A stretch of DNA of 64,000 nucleotides, from positions 992,001-1,056,000 of the forward strand of contig NZ_JACHLN010000001.1 in assembly GCF_014204495.1 (NCBI RefSeq), given 5' to 3'. Shown here one piece after another: positions 41,029-50,107 of this stretch. Every line of letters begins with the position of its first letter. Position 1 is the first letter of the stretch. Source of the stretch: Sphingomonas kyeonggiensis (GTDB lineage: Bacteria > Pseudomonadota > Alphaproteobacteria > Sphingomonadales > Sphingomonadaceae). Under the pieces are notes generated by a model. It had not been told where the DNA came from. It did no database searches and was given only the letters and a program-made list of their open reading frames with translations. A program made the position numbers and the translations under genes.

Positions 41029-41730
41029 ATGCTCGACATGCTCCTCAGCGCCGCCGCAGCCGGAATCGGCTCTCCTGCCGATATCTGGCAGCATATCCTC
41101 GCCGATTTCTCGAACCTGGGCGATCCGTCCGCGCTTGCTGCCTTCGGCTCGGTGCTGATGATCGACCTGGTGCTGGCGGGCGACAATGCGATCGTCGTCG
41201 GTGCGCTTGCCGCGGGGCTGCCCGCGGAACAGCGTAAGAAGGTCATCCTGATCGGCATCGGTGCCGCGCTGGTCCTGCGCATCGCTTTCGCGCTGATCGT
41301 CAGCTGGTTGATGGGAATCGTCGGCCTGATCTTCGCCGGTGGCCTGCTGCTGCTCTGGGTGAGCTGGAAGTTCTGGCGCGAGATCCGCGAGGGCGGTCCG
41401 CACGCCGATGAGGTGGAATCGGGCCTGAAGCCGGCCAGGAGCTTCGCCGGGGCTGCTTGGGCCGTTGCCGTTGCCGACGTCTCGATGAGCCTCGACAACG
41501 TCCTGGCGGTCGCCGGCGCGGCCCGCGAGCATCCCGGCATCCTCGTCGTCGGCCTGCTGCTCTCGGTGGCACTGATGGGCATCGCGGCGAACCTGATCGC
41601 CAAGCTGATCAACCGCTATCCCTGGATCGCCTATATCGGCCTGATCGTGATCGTCTTCGTAGCGTTCCGCATGATCTATGAAGGCTGGGTGGGCACGCAC
41701 GAGACGCCGGGGATCACCAGCTTCTTTTGA
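41029..41730 (+). CDS. TerC-family integral membrane protein (YjbE-like)
   Basis: A 233-aa protein with seven hydrophobic segments. LMIDLVLAGDNAIVVGALAA and the repeat-related VADVSMSLDNVLAVAGAA carry the paired acidic motifs of the TerC family, thought to move metal ions, for example manganese efflux. It stands between rho and the SMI1-like gene. Confidence 0.85.
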   Translation: MLDMLLSAAAAGIGSPADIWQHILADFSNLGDPSALAAFGSVLMIDLVLAGDNAIVVGALAAGLPAEQRKKVILIGIGAALVLRIAFALIVSWLMGIVGLIFAGGLLLLWVSWKFWREIREGGPHADEVESGLKPARSFAGAAWAVAVADVSMSLDNVLAVAGAAREHPGILVVGLLLSVALMGIAANLIAKLINRYPWIAYIGLIVIVFVAFRMIYEGWVGTHETPGITSFF

Positions 41731-41743
41731 GGGTCTAATAGCG

Positions 41744-42340
41744 ATGTTCTCGCATTGGCCTTGGACATCGCTGGTAATCTGCGTTGGGGTTGCGGTCGCG
41801 TACCGGGCCATTGTGCTGCTTTGTGGCAGCCGGTCGGTTCAAACCGCGCAACCGCTGCCGAAGAAACGCGGGACATTCGAGGCCGATCCATCGGCATTAC
41901 CGCATGCGACGCTTGCTGCTTTCTGGGCCTATGGCGGAGACTATCCGGTGCCATATCCGGATGCGGAGAAGGTGGTAAGGGATCTGGAACGGCGTCACGG
42001 AATCGTACTGCCTGACGACTTCCGGGCCTATCTGCTGACCACAGCGCCGAAGGATGATCAGTGGGATGGCACCGATATGATCTGGTGGTCGCTCTCTCGA
42101 GTCCGGAGCATCCCGGAGGAGTATGAGCATTCGCTCAAGAATCCGCTGATCGCCGCAAAGGCGGAGCGCTATCTGTTCTTCGCCGATTATTGCCTATGGT
42201 TCTGGGCGTGGGCGATTTGCTGCGAGGCAGGCGAGGACTATGGCAAAGTCGCGATTATCGGGGCTGGAGATCGCTGGGTCGCGGACAGCTTCACCGATTT
42301 CGTGAAAGCTTATGTCGGGAATCCGGATTCGGTGAATTGA
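41744..42340 (+). CDS. SMI1/KNR4-like protein with N-terminal membrane anchor
   Basis: A 198-aa protein: one membrane segment (about residues 7-27), then a SUKH-type domain with DLERRHGIVLPDDFRAYLLT, MIWWSLSRVRSIPEEYE and YLFFADYCLWFWAWAI. SUKH proteins are often immunity proteins of polymorphic toxins, but no toxin gene is adjacent. Base composition is visibly less GC-rich than the neighbours, which suggests later arrival. Start at MFSHWPWTSLVICVG, 14 bp after terC; the frame also extends into terC. Confidence 0.75.
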   Translation: MFSHWPWTSLVICVGVAVAYRAIVLLCGSRSVQTAQPLPKKRGTFEADPSALPHATLAAFWAYGGDYPVPYPDAEKVVRDLERRHGIVLPDDFRAYLLTTAPKDDQWDGTDMIWWSLSRVRSIPEEYEHSLKNPLIAAKAERYLFFADYCLWFWAWAICCEAGEDYGKVAIIGAGDRWVADSFTDFVKAYVGNPDSVN

Positions 42341-42361
42341 AGGAGCGATATAGTGGTACCT

Positions 42362-42691
42362 TCAATGCGCCACCGCCTTCGAAAACAGGTTCATCACCAC
42401 CACACCGGCGATGATCAGTCCCAGCCCAAGCATTGCCGGCATATCGAGCTTCTGCCCCTGGAAAATCCAGGCGATCACGGTGATCAGCACGATCCCCACG
42501 CCGGACCAGATCGCATAGGCGATTCCGGTCGGAATCGTCCGCAGGGTGAGCGACAGGCAGTAAAAGGCAGCCGCATAGGCAACGACCGTGACCAAGCTGG
42601 GCACCAATCGGGTGAAGCCTTCGGACTGTTTCATGAAGCTGGTGCCGAGCACTTCGGCGGCAATCGCGATACCCAGGAAGAGATAGTTCAT
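42362..42691 (-). CDS. SMR-family small multidrug/guanidinium transporter
   Basis: A 109-aa four-helix transporter. Glu in AIAAEVLGTSFMKQSEGFTR is the proton/substrate-coupling residue (about residue 13); GIAYAIWSGVGIVLITVIAW is helix 3 with the conserved Tyr and Trp. This is closer to EmrE than to the SugE/Gdx guanidinium exporters on the visible KQSEGFTR loop, but the split is not certain. A 219-nt structured leader precedes it. Confidence 0.9.
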   Translation of the reverse strand: MNYLFLGIAIAAEVLGTSFMKQSEGFTRLVPSLVTVVAYAAAFYCLSLTLRTIPTGIAYAIWSGVGIVLITVIAWIFQGQKLDMPAMLGLGLIIAGVVVMNLFSKAVAH

Positions 42692-42910
42692 GGCGGACTC
42701 CGATGGGTTCGGAGCGGCAAGCCATGCGTCGCTTCGAACCGGGTTCGTTGGACGCCGAGGCTGAGAAGAACCCGCGCGCGGGCGCAGGAGCCACCACCCT
42801 GCTGCTCTATTTTCGACGGTTGATATCTAGACGGAAGCGATTCGTCTGTCACGTCGCCGGCGGAGGCGAGAGGTGGCGCGCTCACAGGAACACGCCACCT
42901 TCAAAGCAGC
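42692..42910 (-). promoter_or_regulatory. structured leader upstream of the SMR gene
   Basis: No gene is visible in this 219-bp stretch. On the minus strand a 6-bp hairpin (CTCCGA-ACCCA-TCGGAG, 42698-42714) puts the GGAG ribosome site in its stem, 6 nt before the SMR start. Other palindromes are CCCGCGCGCGGG (about 42772-42783) and a GGTGGCG hairpin at 42871-42900, which probably ends the upstream hydrolase transcript. I see no guanidine-riboswitch consensus. Confidence 0.5.
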
Positions 42911-43612
42911 TTAGCCGAGGTTCTTCGCAAAGAACTCCGCTGTCCGCCCATCCGCGAGCTTGGCGGCCTCATCCGAGCGACGCTTGCCGAAGGTGTCGGC
43001 AAAGCCGTGATCCTCGCCGGCATAGTCGTACAGCGTGACCTTGGGGTGATCGTCCAGGCCGGCATGCATCGCCGCCTGGGCTTCCGGGCTGACGAAGTGA
43101 TCGGCCTGGGGGATATGCATCAGCACCGGGCGCGAGATGCCGTGCTTCTCGCCGAGCAGATTGTCGATGCCCACGCCATAATAGCCGACGCTCGCGTCGC
43201 TGTCGGTCCGGGTCGCGCTCATGAATGCCAGGCGTCCACCCAGGCAGAAACCGACCACGCCGACCTTGCCGCCCTCGCCGAGCTGCGCACGCGCCGCGCG
43301 GATCGTTGCCTCGATATCGCGGATGCCGGCATCCTGGTTGAACTTGCCCATCAGCGCGAGCGCCTGCTGGAACTGCTCGGGCACGTCGGGATCGAGCTGG
43401 ATGCCCGGCTCAAGGCGCCAGAACAGATCGGGCGCGAGGCTGAGATAGCCCTTCGCCGCCCAGTCATCGCACTTTTGGCGGATGCCCGGGTTCACGCCGA
43501 AGATCTCCTGGATCACGATCACCGCAGCCTTGGGCGTGCCCTCGGGCCGGGCGACATAGGCCTGGAAGCTGCCGCTGTCGTCGATCGTGTCGATGCTGAT
43601 CATCTCGCTCAC
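42911..43612 (-). CDS. dienelactone hydrolase family protein
   Basis: A 233-aa alpha/beta hydrolase. Nucleophile Cys in VGVVGFCLGGRLAFM (about residue 124), His in YAGEDHGFADTF, and VIVIQEIFGVNPGIRQKCDD near the N-terminus are the DLH signature. Substrate unknown. Its start overlaps the ogt stop by 4 bp. Confidence 0.9.
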   Translation of the reverse strand: MSEMISIDTIDDSGSFQAYVARPEGTPKAAVIVIQEIFGVNPGIRQKCDDWAAKGYLSLAPDLFWRLEPGIQLDPDVPEQFQQALALMGKFNQDAGIRDIEATIRAARAQLGEGGKVGVVGFCLGGRLAFMSATRTDSDASVGYYGVGIDNLLGEKHGISRPVLMHIPQADHFVSPEAQAAMHAGLDDHPKVTLYDYAGEDHGFADTFGKRRSDEAAKLADGRTAEFFAKNLG

Positions 43613-44088
43613 AATAAGGTCCTTCCGGAATAGCGCCGCTCATGATCGAGCAGCCAGGATTTGGTCTTGGGCCCGTCGCCGCCCGAATAATTGCCGAGGC
43701 GGCCGCCATCGGCGAGCACGCGGTGGCAGGGGACAAGGATGGGAAAGGGATTGCGCGAGCAGAGCTGGCCGATCGCCCGCGCGCTCGATCCGGTCCGGTG
43801 CGCGAGTTCGCCATAGCTCAGCGTCTCGCCGTAACCGATGCCGATCATCGCGGCGCGCAACTCTGTTCCACGTGAAGTCGGCAGGGGTTCGAGCGGCAGG
43901 TCAAAGTCATGCCGCGCACCGGCGAACCAGGATTCGAGTTGCTCGAGCGCGCTGCGGACCGCAGTTGCGCCGGCAGGGCAGGGTGATTCCGCGCCACCGA
44001 TCGTCACCGAAACCAGCATGTCTTCGCCGCCATCCACCCGCACCGGGCCGATGGGCGTTGCGATCACACCATGGTCGCGCGCATACAT
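43609..44088 (-). CDS. ogt: methylated-DNA--protein-cysteine methyltransferase
   Basis: A 159-aa suicide repair protein for O6-methylguanine. The acceptor Cys is in NPFPILVPCHRVLADGG (about residue 127), preceded by YGELAHRTGSSARAIGQLC, the DNA-binding helix with the Arg finger. A weak parS-like palindrome lies inside (43865-43878). Confidence 0.93.
   Translation of the reverse strand: MYARDHGVIATPIGPVRVDGGEDMLVSVTIGGAESPCPAGATAVRSALEQLESWFAGARHDFDLPLEPLPTSRGTELRAAMIGIGYGETLSYGELAHRTGSSARAIGQLCSRNPFPILVPCHRVLADGGRLGNYSGGDGPKTKSWLLDHERRYSGRTLL
43865..43878. other. parS-like palindrome, weak (inside ogt)
   Basis: GTTCCACGTGAAGT, with the left arm perfect and the right arm two bases off GTTCCACGTGGAAC (one of them a tolerated G/A position). 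About 6 kb right of oriC. Confidence 0.4.
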
Positions 44089-44135
44089 GCATCCGAACTA
44101 GCAGCCGCATCGCGGCGCGCGCAACGGAGATAGCC

Positions 44136-44375
44136 ATGAAGATCAACGTCGAGGTGGATTGCACGCCCGAGGAAGCGCGCCGGGCGATGGGCCTGCCCGA
44201 TCTGGGGCCGGTGCATGAGCGCTATGTCTCGATGATGGTCGATGCGATCAACAAGCATGGCAGCCCCGAGGCCTTCCAGCAGATGCTGCAGAGCTGGTCG
44301 CCGATGGGCGAGGCGGGGATGGGCTTCTGGCGCGCGATGTTCGATGCCGGCACCGGGAGCAAGACCGACAAGTAA
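44136..44375 (+). CDS. small conserved protein (DUF6489-like)
   Basis: A 79-aa acidic protein starting MKINVEVDCTPEEARRAMGL with SPEAFQQMLQSW and GMGFWRAMFDAG. It resembles a small family found in front of mnmE in sphingomonads (DUF6489 by recall); function unknown. The stop overlaps the mnmE start by one base (TAATG). ATG follows CGGAGA at 44125-44130. Confidence 0.8.
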   Translation: MKINVEVDCTPEEARRAMGLPDLGPVHERYVSMMVDAINKHGSPEAFQQMLQSWSPMGEAGMGFWRAMFDAGTGSKTDK

Positions 44376-45664
44376 TGGATACGATCTACGCGGTTTCCAG
44401 CGGCGCTCCGCCCGCCGCGATCGCGGTGCTGCGGGTGAGCGGTCCGCATGCGTTCGAAGTGGTGCGGGCGTTTGCCGGCGATCTGCCGAAGCCGCGCCGC
44501 GCTGCGGTGCGAGCGCTGCAGGATCCTGCGGATGGCGCGCTGCTCGATCGTGCGATCGTGCTGTGCTTTCCAGGGCCGAACACTGCGACGGGTGAGGACC
44601 TGGCCGAATTCCATCTTCATGGTGGCCGCGCCGTGGTCCGCGCGGTTGAAGCGGCGCTGGCTGCCCGACCGGGGCTCCGGTCGGCCGAGCCAGGCGAGTT
44701 CACCCGGCGCGCGTTGATCCATGGCCGGATCGACCTGAGCGAGGCGGAAGGGCTGGGCGATCTGCTGATGGCGGAGACCGAGGCCCAGCGCCGATCGGCG
44801 ATCCGGTCGGCGGAAGGCGCGGTGCGTCGCGCCGTCGAGGGTTGGACGGATCGGTTGCTCGGGCTTGCCGCCCGGGTCGAGGCCGAGCTCGATCATAGCG
44901 ATGAGGATGATGTCGCCGACGCAGCCCTGCTCCCGGCGATCCGATCGGGCGCGACTTCCCTGGCGGCGGATATCGAAGCGATTGCCGATCGCCCGCCGGT
45001 CGAGCGGTTGCGCGACGGCATAAGGGTGGTGCTCGCCGGGCCGCCCAATGCCGGCAAGTCGTCCTTGCTCAATGCGATGGCGGGCCGTGATGCGGCGATC
45101 GTCTCGCCGATCTCGGGTACCACGCGCGATCGGATCGAAGCGCCCGTGGTGCGTGGCGGGATCGCCTGGTTGCTGATCGACACTGCCGGCCTGGCGGAGC
45201 TGCCCGGCGACGAGATCGAAGCGATCGGCATCGCTCGCGCCCAGGCGGCCCAGGCCGAAGCCGACATCCTGCTGTGGCTCGGCGACGAGATTCCGCCCGC
45301 GCACGACCATCTGCTTTGGCTCAATCCCCGCGCCGATCTGCCGGGGCGGGAACGGGAAGCGGGCGAGGCGCGGCTGTCGCTGTCCTCGCGAACGGGCGAG
45401 GGCATGGATGCGCTCTGGCAGGCCATGGCGGGGCTTGCGAGCGATCTGCTCCCGCCACCGGACCAGATGGCACTCAATGCGCGTCAACGGGAGCTGTCCC
45501 AAGGCGCGGCCGCCGCGCTGCGGGCGATTGAGTGGGAAAATGACCTGCTGCTGATCGCGGAGCATCTTCGTTCCGCCATGCGCGCCTTCGACGCGATCAC
45601 GGGCCGGGCAGGGGTGGAGGCGATGCTCGATGCGCTGTTCGGGCGTTTCTGCATAGGTAAATAG
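44375..45664 (+). CDS. mnmE: tRNA-uridine modification GTPase MnmE
   Basis: A 429-aa GTPase that with MnmG installs 5-carboxymethylaminomethyl on wobble uridine. N-terminal folate-binding domain ([16 protein letters not shown]), G1 [15 protein letters not shown] (about 216), G2 [10 protein letters not shown]3 DTAGLAE, and C-terminal FGRFCIGK with the catalytic Cys. The G4 box, usually NKxDL, reads NPRADL here, so the base-specificity Lys is replaced. First of mnmE-mnmG-rsmG-parA-parB. Confidence 0.96.
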   Translation: MDTIYAVSSGAPPAAIAVLRVSGPHAFEVVRAFAGDLPKPRRAAVRALQDPADGALLDRAIVLCFPGPNTATGEDLAEFHLHGGRAVVRAVEAALAARPGLRSAEPGEFTRRALIHGRIDLSEAEGLGDLLMAETEAQRRSAIRSAEGAVRRAVEGWTDRLLGLAARVEAELDHSDEDDVADAALLPAIRSGATSLAADIEAIADRPPVERLRDGIRVVLAGPPNAGKSSLLNAMAGRDAAIVSPISGTTRDRIEAPVVRGGIAWLLIDTAGLAELPGDEIEAIGIARAQAAQAEADILLWLGDEIPPAHDHLLWLNPRADLPGREREAGEARLSLSSRTGEGMDALWQAMAGLASDLLPPPDQMALNARQRELSQGAAAALRAIEWENDLLLIAEHLRSAMRAFDAITGRAGVEAMLDALFGRFCIGK

Positions 45665-45666
45665 AT

Positions 45667-45680
45667 GTTCCACGTGGAAC
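45667..45680. other. parS centromere site, symmetric
   Basis: GTTCCACGTGGAAC, a perfect 14-bp palindrome fitting the ParB consensus, in the gap between mnmE and mnmG, 7.7 kb from oriC and 3.3 kb before parB. Confidence 0.85.
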
Positions 45681-45720
45681 GCTTTTGACGCGGCGCGTGC
45701 GATTCTGTAGCGCGCGGGCA

Positions 45721-47553
45721 ATGGATTTCGACGTCATCGTCATTGGCGGCGGGCACGCCGGCACCGAAGCGGCTGCCGCCTCGGCCCGCCGCGGCGCGCG
45801 CACCGCCCTGCTCAGCTTCGACCTGTCCAAGCTCGGGGCGATGTCGTGCAACCCCGCGATCGGCGGCTTGGGCAAGGGTCATCTGGTCCGCGAAGTCGAT
45901 GCGTTCGACGGGCTGATGGGCCGCGCGACCGATGCCGCCGGCATCCATTATCGGATGCTCAACCGGTCCAAGGGCACCGCCGTCCAGGGTCCACGTGTCC
46001 AGGCGGATCGCGTCCGCTATGCCGCCGCGATCCAGAAGATGCTCGCCGAGCAGCCCAATCTGCATCTCGTCGCGGGCGAGGCCGAAGCGCTGGAACTGGC
46101 GAGTGGTGCCGTCGCCGGCGTCCGCCTGGCCGATGGCAGCCTGCTCGAATGCAGTGCCGTGGTCCTTGCCACCGGCACCTTTCTCGGCGGCCGCATTTTC
46201 CGCGGCGAGGAGCGTGAGACCGGCGGCCGGGTAGGCGAGGGCTCCGCCATCCGCCTGGCCGGGCAGCTCCGCGAACTGGACCTGCCGATGGCGCGTCTCA
46301 AGACCGGCACCCCGCCGCGTCTCGACGGCCGTACGATCGACTGGGCGCGGATCGAGGAGCAGTCCTCCGACGGTGATCCCTGGACGATGTCGCCGCTCAC
46401 CCCGGCGCGCGTGCTGCCCCAGCTCCATTGCGGCGTCACTCGCACCACCCACGTCACCCATGATGCGATCCGTGCGGGCCTCGATCGCTCACCGCTGTTC
46501 ACCGGTGCGATCGATGCACAGGGCCCGCGCTATTGCCCTTCGATCGAGGACAAGATCCACCGCTTCGGTGATCGTGACGGCCACCAGATCTTCCTCGAGC
46601 CCGAGGGGCTCGACACCCACCTGATCTACCCGAACGGCATGTCGACTTCGCTGCCGGTCGATATCCAGGTGGCGATGGTCAATTCGATCCCCGGGCTCGA
46701 GCGTACCGCAATCGTCACGCCCGGCTATGCGGTCGAGTATGACCATATCGATCCGCGCGCGCTCGATGCCACGCTGGGGCTTCCCGCGATTCCGGGCGTC
46801 TGGTGCGCCGGGCAGATCAACGGCACCACCGGCTATGAGGAGGCAGCGGGGCAGGGCCTTGTCGCGGGCCTCAACGCTGCCGCCTATGCCCGCGATCTCG
46901 CGCCGCTGGTCCTTGATCGTGCGACTTCCTATCTCGGCGTGATGGTCGACGACCTGGTGTTGCAGGGCGTTACCGAGCCCTATCGCATGCTCACCGCCCG
47001 CGCCGAGTTCCGCCTTCGCCTGCGCGCCGACAATGCCGGCACCCGGCTCGGTCCGATCGCGGCGGGGCTGGGCTGCCTTGGGCCCCAGCGTCTCGCCTGG
47101 CTGGAGGCGCGGGCAGGGGGCAGGGCAGCGCTCGACCAGGTCTTTGCCGCCGAACGTACCGCCAGCGCGCTGGCAGCCCGGGGCGCCTCGGTCGCCCAAG
47201 ATGGTGCCAAGCGCCCCGCGCGCGAATGGCTGCGCTTCCCCGGCATCGAGCTGCACCATCTCGATGTCCATCCGGATGCCGATCCCGATCTGCTCGCCGA
47301 ATATGTCGAGGATGCCCGCTACGCGCCCTATCTCGAGCGGCAGGAAGCCGAAGTCGCCCAGCTCCGCGCCAATGACGCAGTGAAGCTTCCCGCGACGATG
47401 GACTTCGCCGCAATCGCCGGGCTCTCCAACGAAATGATCGAGAAGCTCACCGCGTCGCGTCCCGAGACGATCGGCGCAGCGGCGCGCATCCGCGGCATCA
47501 CCCCGGCGGCACTCTCTGCCATCCTCCTTCACGCGAAACGGCGCGCCGCATGA
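45721..47553 (+). CDS. mnmG: tRNA uridine modification enzyme MnmG (GidA)
   Basis: A 610-aa FAD/NADH-dependent partner of MnmE. N-terminal FAD loop [35 protein letters not shown] with the conserved Cys, [12 protein letters not shown], and C-terminal [20 protein letters not shown]. Start at [11 protein letters not shown]; the frame is open 12 codons further, into the spacer. Overlaps rsmG by 4 bp. Confidence 0.97.
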   Translation: MDFDVIVIGGGHAGTEAAAASARRGARTALLSFDLSKLGAMSCNPAIGGLGKGHLVREVDAFDGLMGRATDAAGIHYRMLNRSKGTAVQGPRVQADRVRYAAAIQKMLAEQPNLHLVAGEAEALELASGAVAGVRLADGSLLECSAVVLATGTFLGGRIFRGEERETGGRVGEGSAIRLAGQLRELDLPMARLKTGTPPRLDGRTIDWARIEEQSSDGDPWTMSPLTPARVLPQLHCGVTRTTHVTHDAIRAGLDRSPLFTGAIDAQGPRYCPSIEDKIHRFGDRDGHQIFLEPEGLDTHLIYPNGMSTSLPVDIQVAMVNSIPGLERTAIVTPGYAVEYDHIDPRALDATLGLPAIPGVWCAGQINGTTGYEEAAGQGLVAGLNAAAYARDLAPLVLDRATSYLGVMVDDLVLQGVTEPYRMLTARAEFRLRLRADNAGTRLGPIAAGLGCLGPQRLAWLEARAGGRAALDQVFAAERTASALAARGASVAQDGAKRPAREWLRFPGIELHHLDVHPDADPDLLAEYVEDARYAPYLERQEAEVAQLRANDAVKLPATMDFAAIAGLSNEMIEKLTASRPETIGAAARIRGITPAALSAILLHAKRRAA

Positions 47554-48173
47554 CCGAAGACGAAGCACGCGAGTGGATCCGTGCACATTTCAATGTTTCA
47601 CGTGAAACGCAGCTACAGCGCTTCGGCGAGATTCTGCGCGAGGAGTCGGCGCGGCAGAACCTGATCTCGGCCGCATCGTTCGACGAGCTCTGGACCCGCC
47701 ACTTCGTCGATTCCGCCCAGTTGATCCCGCTGGCGGGGGAAGCCGGGGAGGGCGCATGGGTCGATGTTGGCACGGGTGCCGGCATGCCCGGGCTGGTGGT
47801 CGCGATCCTGATCGATCGTCCGGTGGTGATGGTCGAGCCGCGCATCCGCCGGGTCGAGTTTCTCCGCGCCGCTGCCGACCAGCTCGGCATCGCCGATCGC
47901 GCTACCGTGGTTCACGGCAAGATCGAGAGCTACCAGCCCAAGCAGAAAGCGGCGATCGTTTCGGCTCGCGCCGTCGCCGCATTGCCCGATTTGTTCAAGA
48001 CCACGGCGCATTGCACCGACTCTCCCACAATATGGTTGCTCCCAAAGGGCCGAAGCGTGCAATCGGAGGTGGAAGCGGCGCGCGCGAAATGGCAGGGTGC
48101 GTTTCACGTGGAACCCAGCATCACGTCGCCGGAATCGGGGATCGTGGTCGCGCGAAAGGTACGCCCCAAATGA
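47550..48173 (+). CDS. rsmG: 16S rRNA (guanine-N7) methyltransferase RsmG
   Basis: A 207-aa SAM-dependent enzyme for G527 of 16S rRNA. SAM loop [17 protein letters not shown] (about 68), [13 protein letters not shown]. Two parS sites lie inside it (47595 and 48101), so parts of its N-terminal (FNVSRETQ) and C-terminal (FHVEPS) coding are shaped by the palindromes. 4-bp overlaps with mnmG and parA. Confidence 0.95.
   Translation: MTEDEAREWIRAHFNVSRETQLQRFGEILREESARQNLISAASFDELWTRHFVDSAQLIPLAGEAGEGAWVDVGTGAGMPGLVVAILIDRPVVMVEPRIRRVEFLRAAADQLGIADRATVVHGKIESYQPKQKAAIVSARAVAALPDLFKTTAHCTDSPTIWLLPKGRSVQSEVEAARAKWQGAFHVEPSITSPESGIVVARKVRPK
47595..47608. other. parS centromere site, best match
   Basis: GTTTCACGTGAAAC, a perfect palindrome, extended to TGTTTCACGTGAAACG (47594-47609), 15 of 16 bases of the Bacillus/Caulobacter-type parS. 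Inside rsmG codons 16-20. Confidence 0.9.
48101..48114. other. parS centromere site, asymmetric
   Basis: GTTTCACGTGGAAC, a hybrid of the two perfect arms, near the 3' end of rsmG and 56 bp before parA. Consistent with ParB binding that could also touch the parAB promoter. Confidence 0.8.
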
Positions 48174-48952
48174 TCTGCATCGCTATCGCCAATCAGAAGG
48201 GCGGGGTGGGTAAGACCACCACGGCGATCAATGTCGGCACCGCGCTTGCGGCGACCGGCCAGCGCGTCCTGCTGATCGATCTCGATCCGCAGGGCAATGC
48301 CTCGACCGGCCTCGGCATCAGCCGGGCCGAGCGCGAGCATTCCTCCTATGACCTGCTCGTCACCGATGTCGACCTGGTCGATGTCGCGACGCCGACCAAG
48401 GTCCCCGGGCTTGATATCGTGCCGGCGACGCAGGACCTGTCGGGCGCCGAGATCGAACTGATTGAATTCGACGCGCGCACCCACCGGCTCGACAGCGCGA
48501 TCGCGCGCCACCATGCCCAGCGCTGGGACGTGATCCTGATCGATTGCCCGCCGTCGCTCGGCCTGCTGACGATCAACGCGATGGTCGCCGCGCACGCGCT
48601 GCTCGTGCCGCTCCAGTGCGAGTTCTTCGCGCTCGAAGGGCTCAGCCAGCTGCTCAGCACGGTCGAGCGCATCCGCAGCCGCTTCAATCCCGGCCTGTCG
48701 ATCCTCGGCGTGGTGCTCACCATGTATGATCGCCGCAATCGCCTGACCGACCAGGTTTCCGACGATGTCCGCGCGGTGCTCGGCCGCGTGGTGTTCGACA
48801 CCGTCATCCCGCGCAACGTGCGTCTCTCCGAAGCACCGAGCCATGGCCTGCCGGCGCTGATCTACGATCATCGCTGCCCGGGCTCCGAAGCCTATATCGC
48901 GCTCGCACGTGAAGTGATCGATCGCCTGCCCAAGCTCAAGAAAGCCGCATGA
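48170..48952 (+). CDS. parA: chromosome partitioning ATPase ParA
   Basis: A 260-aa deviant-Walker ATPase. Start [20 protein letters not shown] contains the KGGVGKTT loop; VLLIDLDPQGNASTGLGI and VILIDCPPSLGLL are the Walker A' and B regions. ParA moves ParB-parS complexes after replication. Overlaps rsmG and parB by 4 bp each. Confidence 0.97.
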   Translation: MICIAIANQKGGVGKTTTAINVGTALAATGQRVLLIDLDPQGNASTGLGISRAEREHSSYDLLVTDVDLVDVATPTKVPGLDIVPATQDLSGAEIELIEFDARTHRLDSAIARHHAQRWDVILIDCPPSLGLLTINAMVAAHALLVPLQCEFFALEGLSQLLSTVERIRSRFNPGLSILGVVLTMYDRRNRLTDQVSDDVRAVLGRVVFDTVIPRNVRLSEAPSHGLPALIYDHRCPGSEAYIALAREVIDRLPKLKKAA

Positions 48953-49830
48953 ACGACGCCACCCGCAAGCCTCGCCCCGGTCTCGGCCGCGGCCTCTCGT
49001 CGCTGCTGGGCGACGCCGTTCCCGAAGCACCGGTCTCCGGCACGCCCGATATCGCCTCGGGCCTGCGCATGCTCCCGGTCAGCTCGCTGGTGCCGCACCC
49101 GGACCAGCCGCGCCGCCATTTCGACGAGGAAGCGCTGGAGGAGCTGGCCCAGTCGCTCAAGCTGCGCGGGCTGATCCAGCCGATCGTTGTCCGCCCGACC
49201 GGCCATAACTACCAGATCGTCGCCGGCGAGCGCCGCTGGCGCGCGGCGCAGCGCGCGCGGCTCCACGAAGTCCCGGTCATCGTCCGCGACTTCAACGAAG
49301 CCGAGACGATGGAAATCGCGCTGGTCGAGAATATCCAGCGCCAGGACCTCAATGCGATCGAAGAGGCGGAGGCCTATGCCCGGCTGATCCGCGAGTTCGG
49401 CCATAGCCAGGAAGCGCTCGGCAAGCTCGTCCACAAGTCGCGCAGCCATATCGCCAATTTGCTCCGCCTGCTCGACCTGCCCGAGGGCGTACGCAACATG
49501 GTCGTGGTCGGCGAGCTCGACATGGGCCATGCCCGTGCGCTGATCGGCGCGCCCGAGGCGGAAAAGCTCGCCCGCGAAGTCGCGAGCAAGGGGCTTTCGG
49601 TGCGCGAGACCGAGAAGCTCGCCCGCCACGCCAAGCCGAACAGCAAGCGCAAGCCCGAGCCGAAGATTCGCGACGCCGATATCTCGGCGCTCGAGCACCA
49701 GCTGGGCGATGTGCTGGGCCTCAACGTCCGCATCGCGCACGGCGCCAAGGGCGGCACGCTGACGCTCTCCTATTCGACGCTCGATCAGCTCGACATGGTT
49801 TGCCAGCGGCTGAGCGGCGAGCGGATTTAG
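48949..49830 (+). CDS. parB: chromosome partitioning protein ParB
   Basis: A 293-aa parS-binding CTP switch. The N-terminal RPGLGRGLSSLLGD interacts with ParA; HPDQPRRHFDEEALEELAQS and VAGERRWRAAQRA form the CTP-binding box; HSQEALGKLVHKSRSHIANL is the helix-turn-helix. C-terminal dimer domain LTLSYSTLDQLDMV. Last gene of the mnmE-parB run. Confidence 0.97.
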   Translation: MNDATRKPRPGLGRGLSSLLGDAVPEAPVSGTPDIASGLRMLPVSSLVPHPDQPRRHFDEEALEELAQSLKLRGLIQPIVVRPTGHNYQIVAGERRWRAAQRARLHEVPVIVRDFNEAETMEIALVENIQRQDLNAIEEAEAYARLIREFGHSQEALGKLVHKSRSHIANLLRLLDLPEGVRNMVVVGELDMGHARALIGAPEAEKLAREVASKGLSVRETEKLARHAKPNSKRKPEPKIRDADISALEHQLGDVLGLNVRIAHGAKGGTLTLSYSTLDQLDMVCQRLSGERI

Positions 49831-49860
49831 GTCGCTCATTCTTCAGAAGGGCAGGCTCTC

Positions 49861-50100
49861 ATGACCAAGGAGCAACTTGTCGAGCAAATGAAGCTCGAAG
49901 GGCTTCGCACGGATATGCTCTGCAGGAACTCTGCGATACCGTCAGAGTGCTTCGTAGTCCGCCGGAATGGAGCAGTCTGGGAGACTTTCTACGCCGAACG
50001 CGGCCTTGAGACCGGGCTGCGGGCCTTTCCCACGGAGGACGCAGCTTGCCGAGCCTTACTCGTAGAGCTGCGGGCTAACGCTGCAGCATCAGGCCTCTAG
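49861..50100 (+). CDS. small orphan protein, immunity-like motif
   Basis: A 79-aa protein between parB and holA. The pattern CFVVRRNGAVWETFYAERG, then LRAFPTEDAACRALL, resembles a class of small proteins with W-x-x-[YF]-Y-x-E-R-G and a following E-x-A-C that I recall near polymorphic toxin loci. AGAAGG at 49844-49849 is a possible ribosome site. Less GC-rich than parB. No toxin-like gene adjoins it; function unknown. Confidence 0.65.
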   Translation: MTKEQLVEQMKLEGLRTDMLCRNSAIPSECFVVRRNGAVWETFYAERGLETGLRAFPTEDAACRALLVELRANAAASGL

Positions 50101-50107
50101 GTACGCT

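Noticed and set aside
42692..42910. Guanidine (ykkC-type) riboswitch in front of the SMR gene
   Set aside because: I looked for the conserved ACGR-loop hairpin pair and the ykkC core and found neither; kept only as an unassigned structured leader.
45987..46002. CCACGTG core inside mnmG (GGGTCCACGTGTCCAG)
   Set aside because: Only the CACGTG centre fits parS; both arms are wrong.
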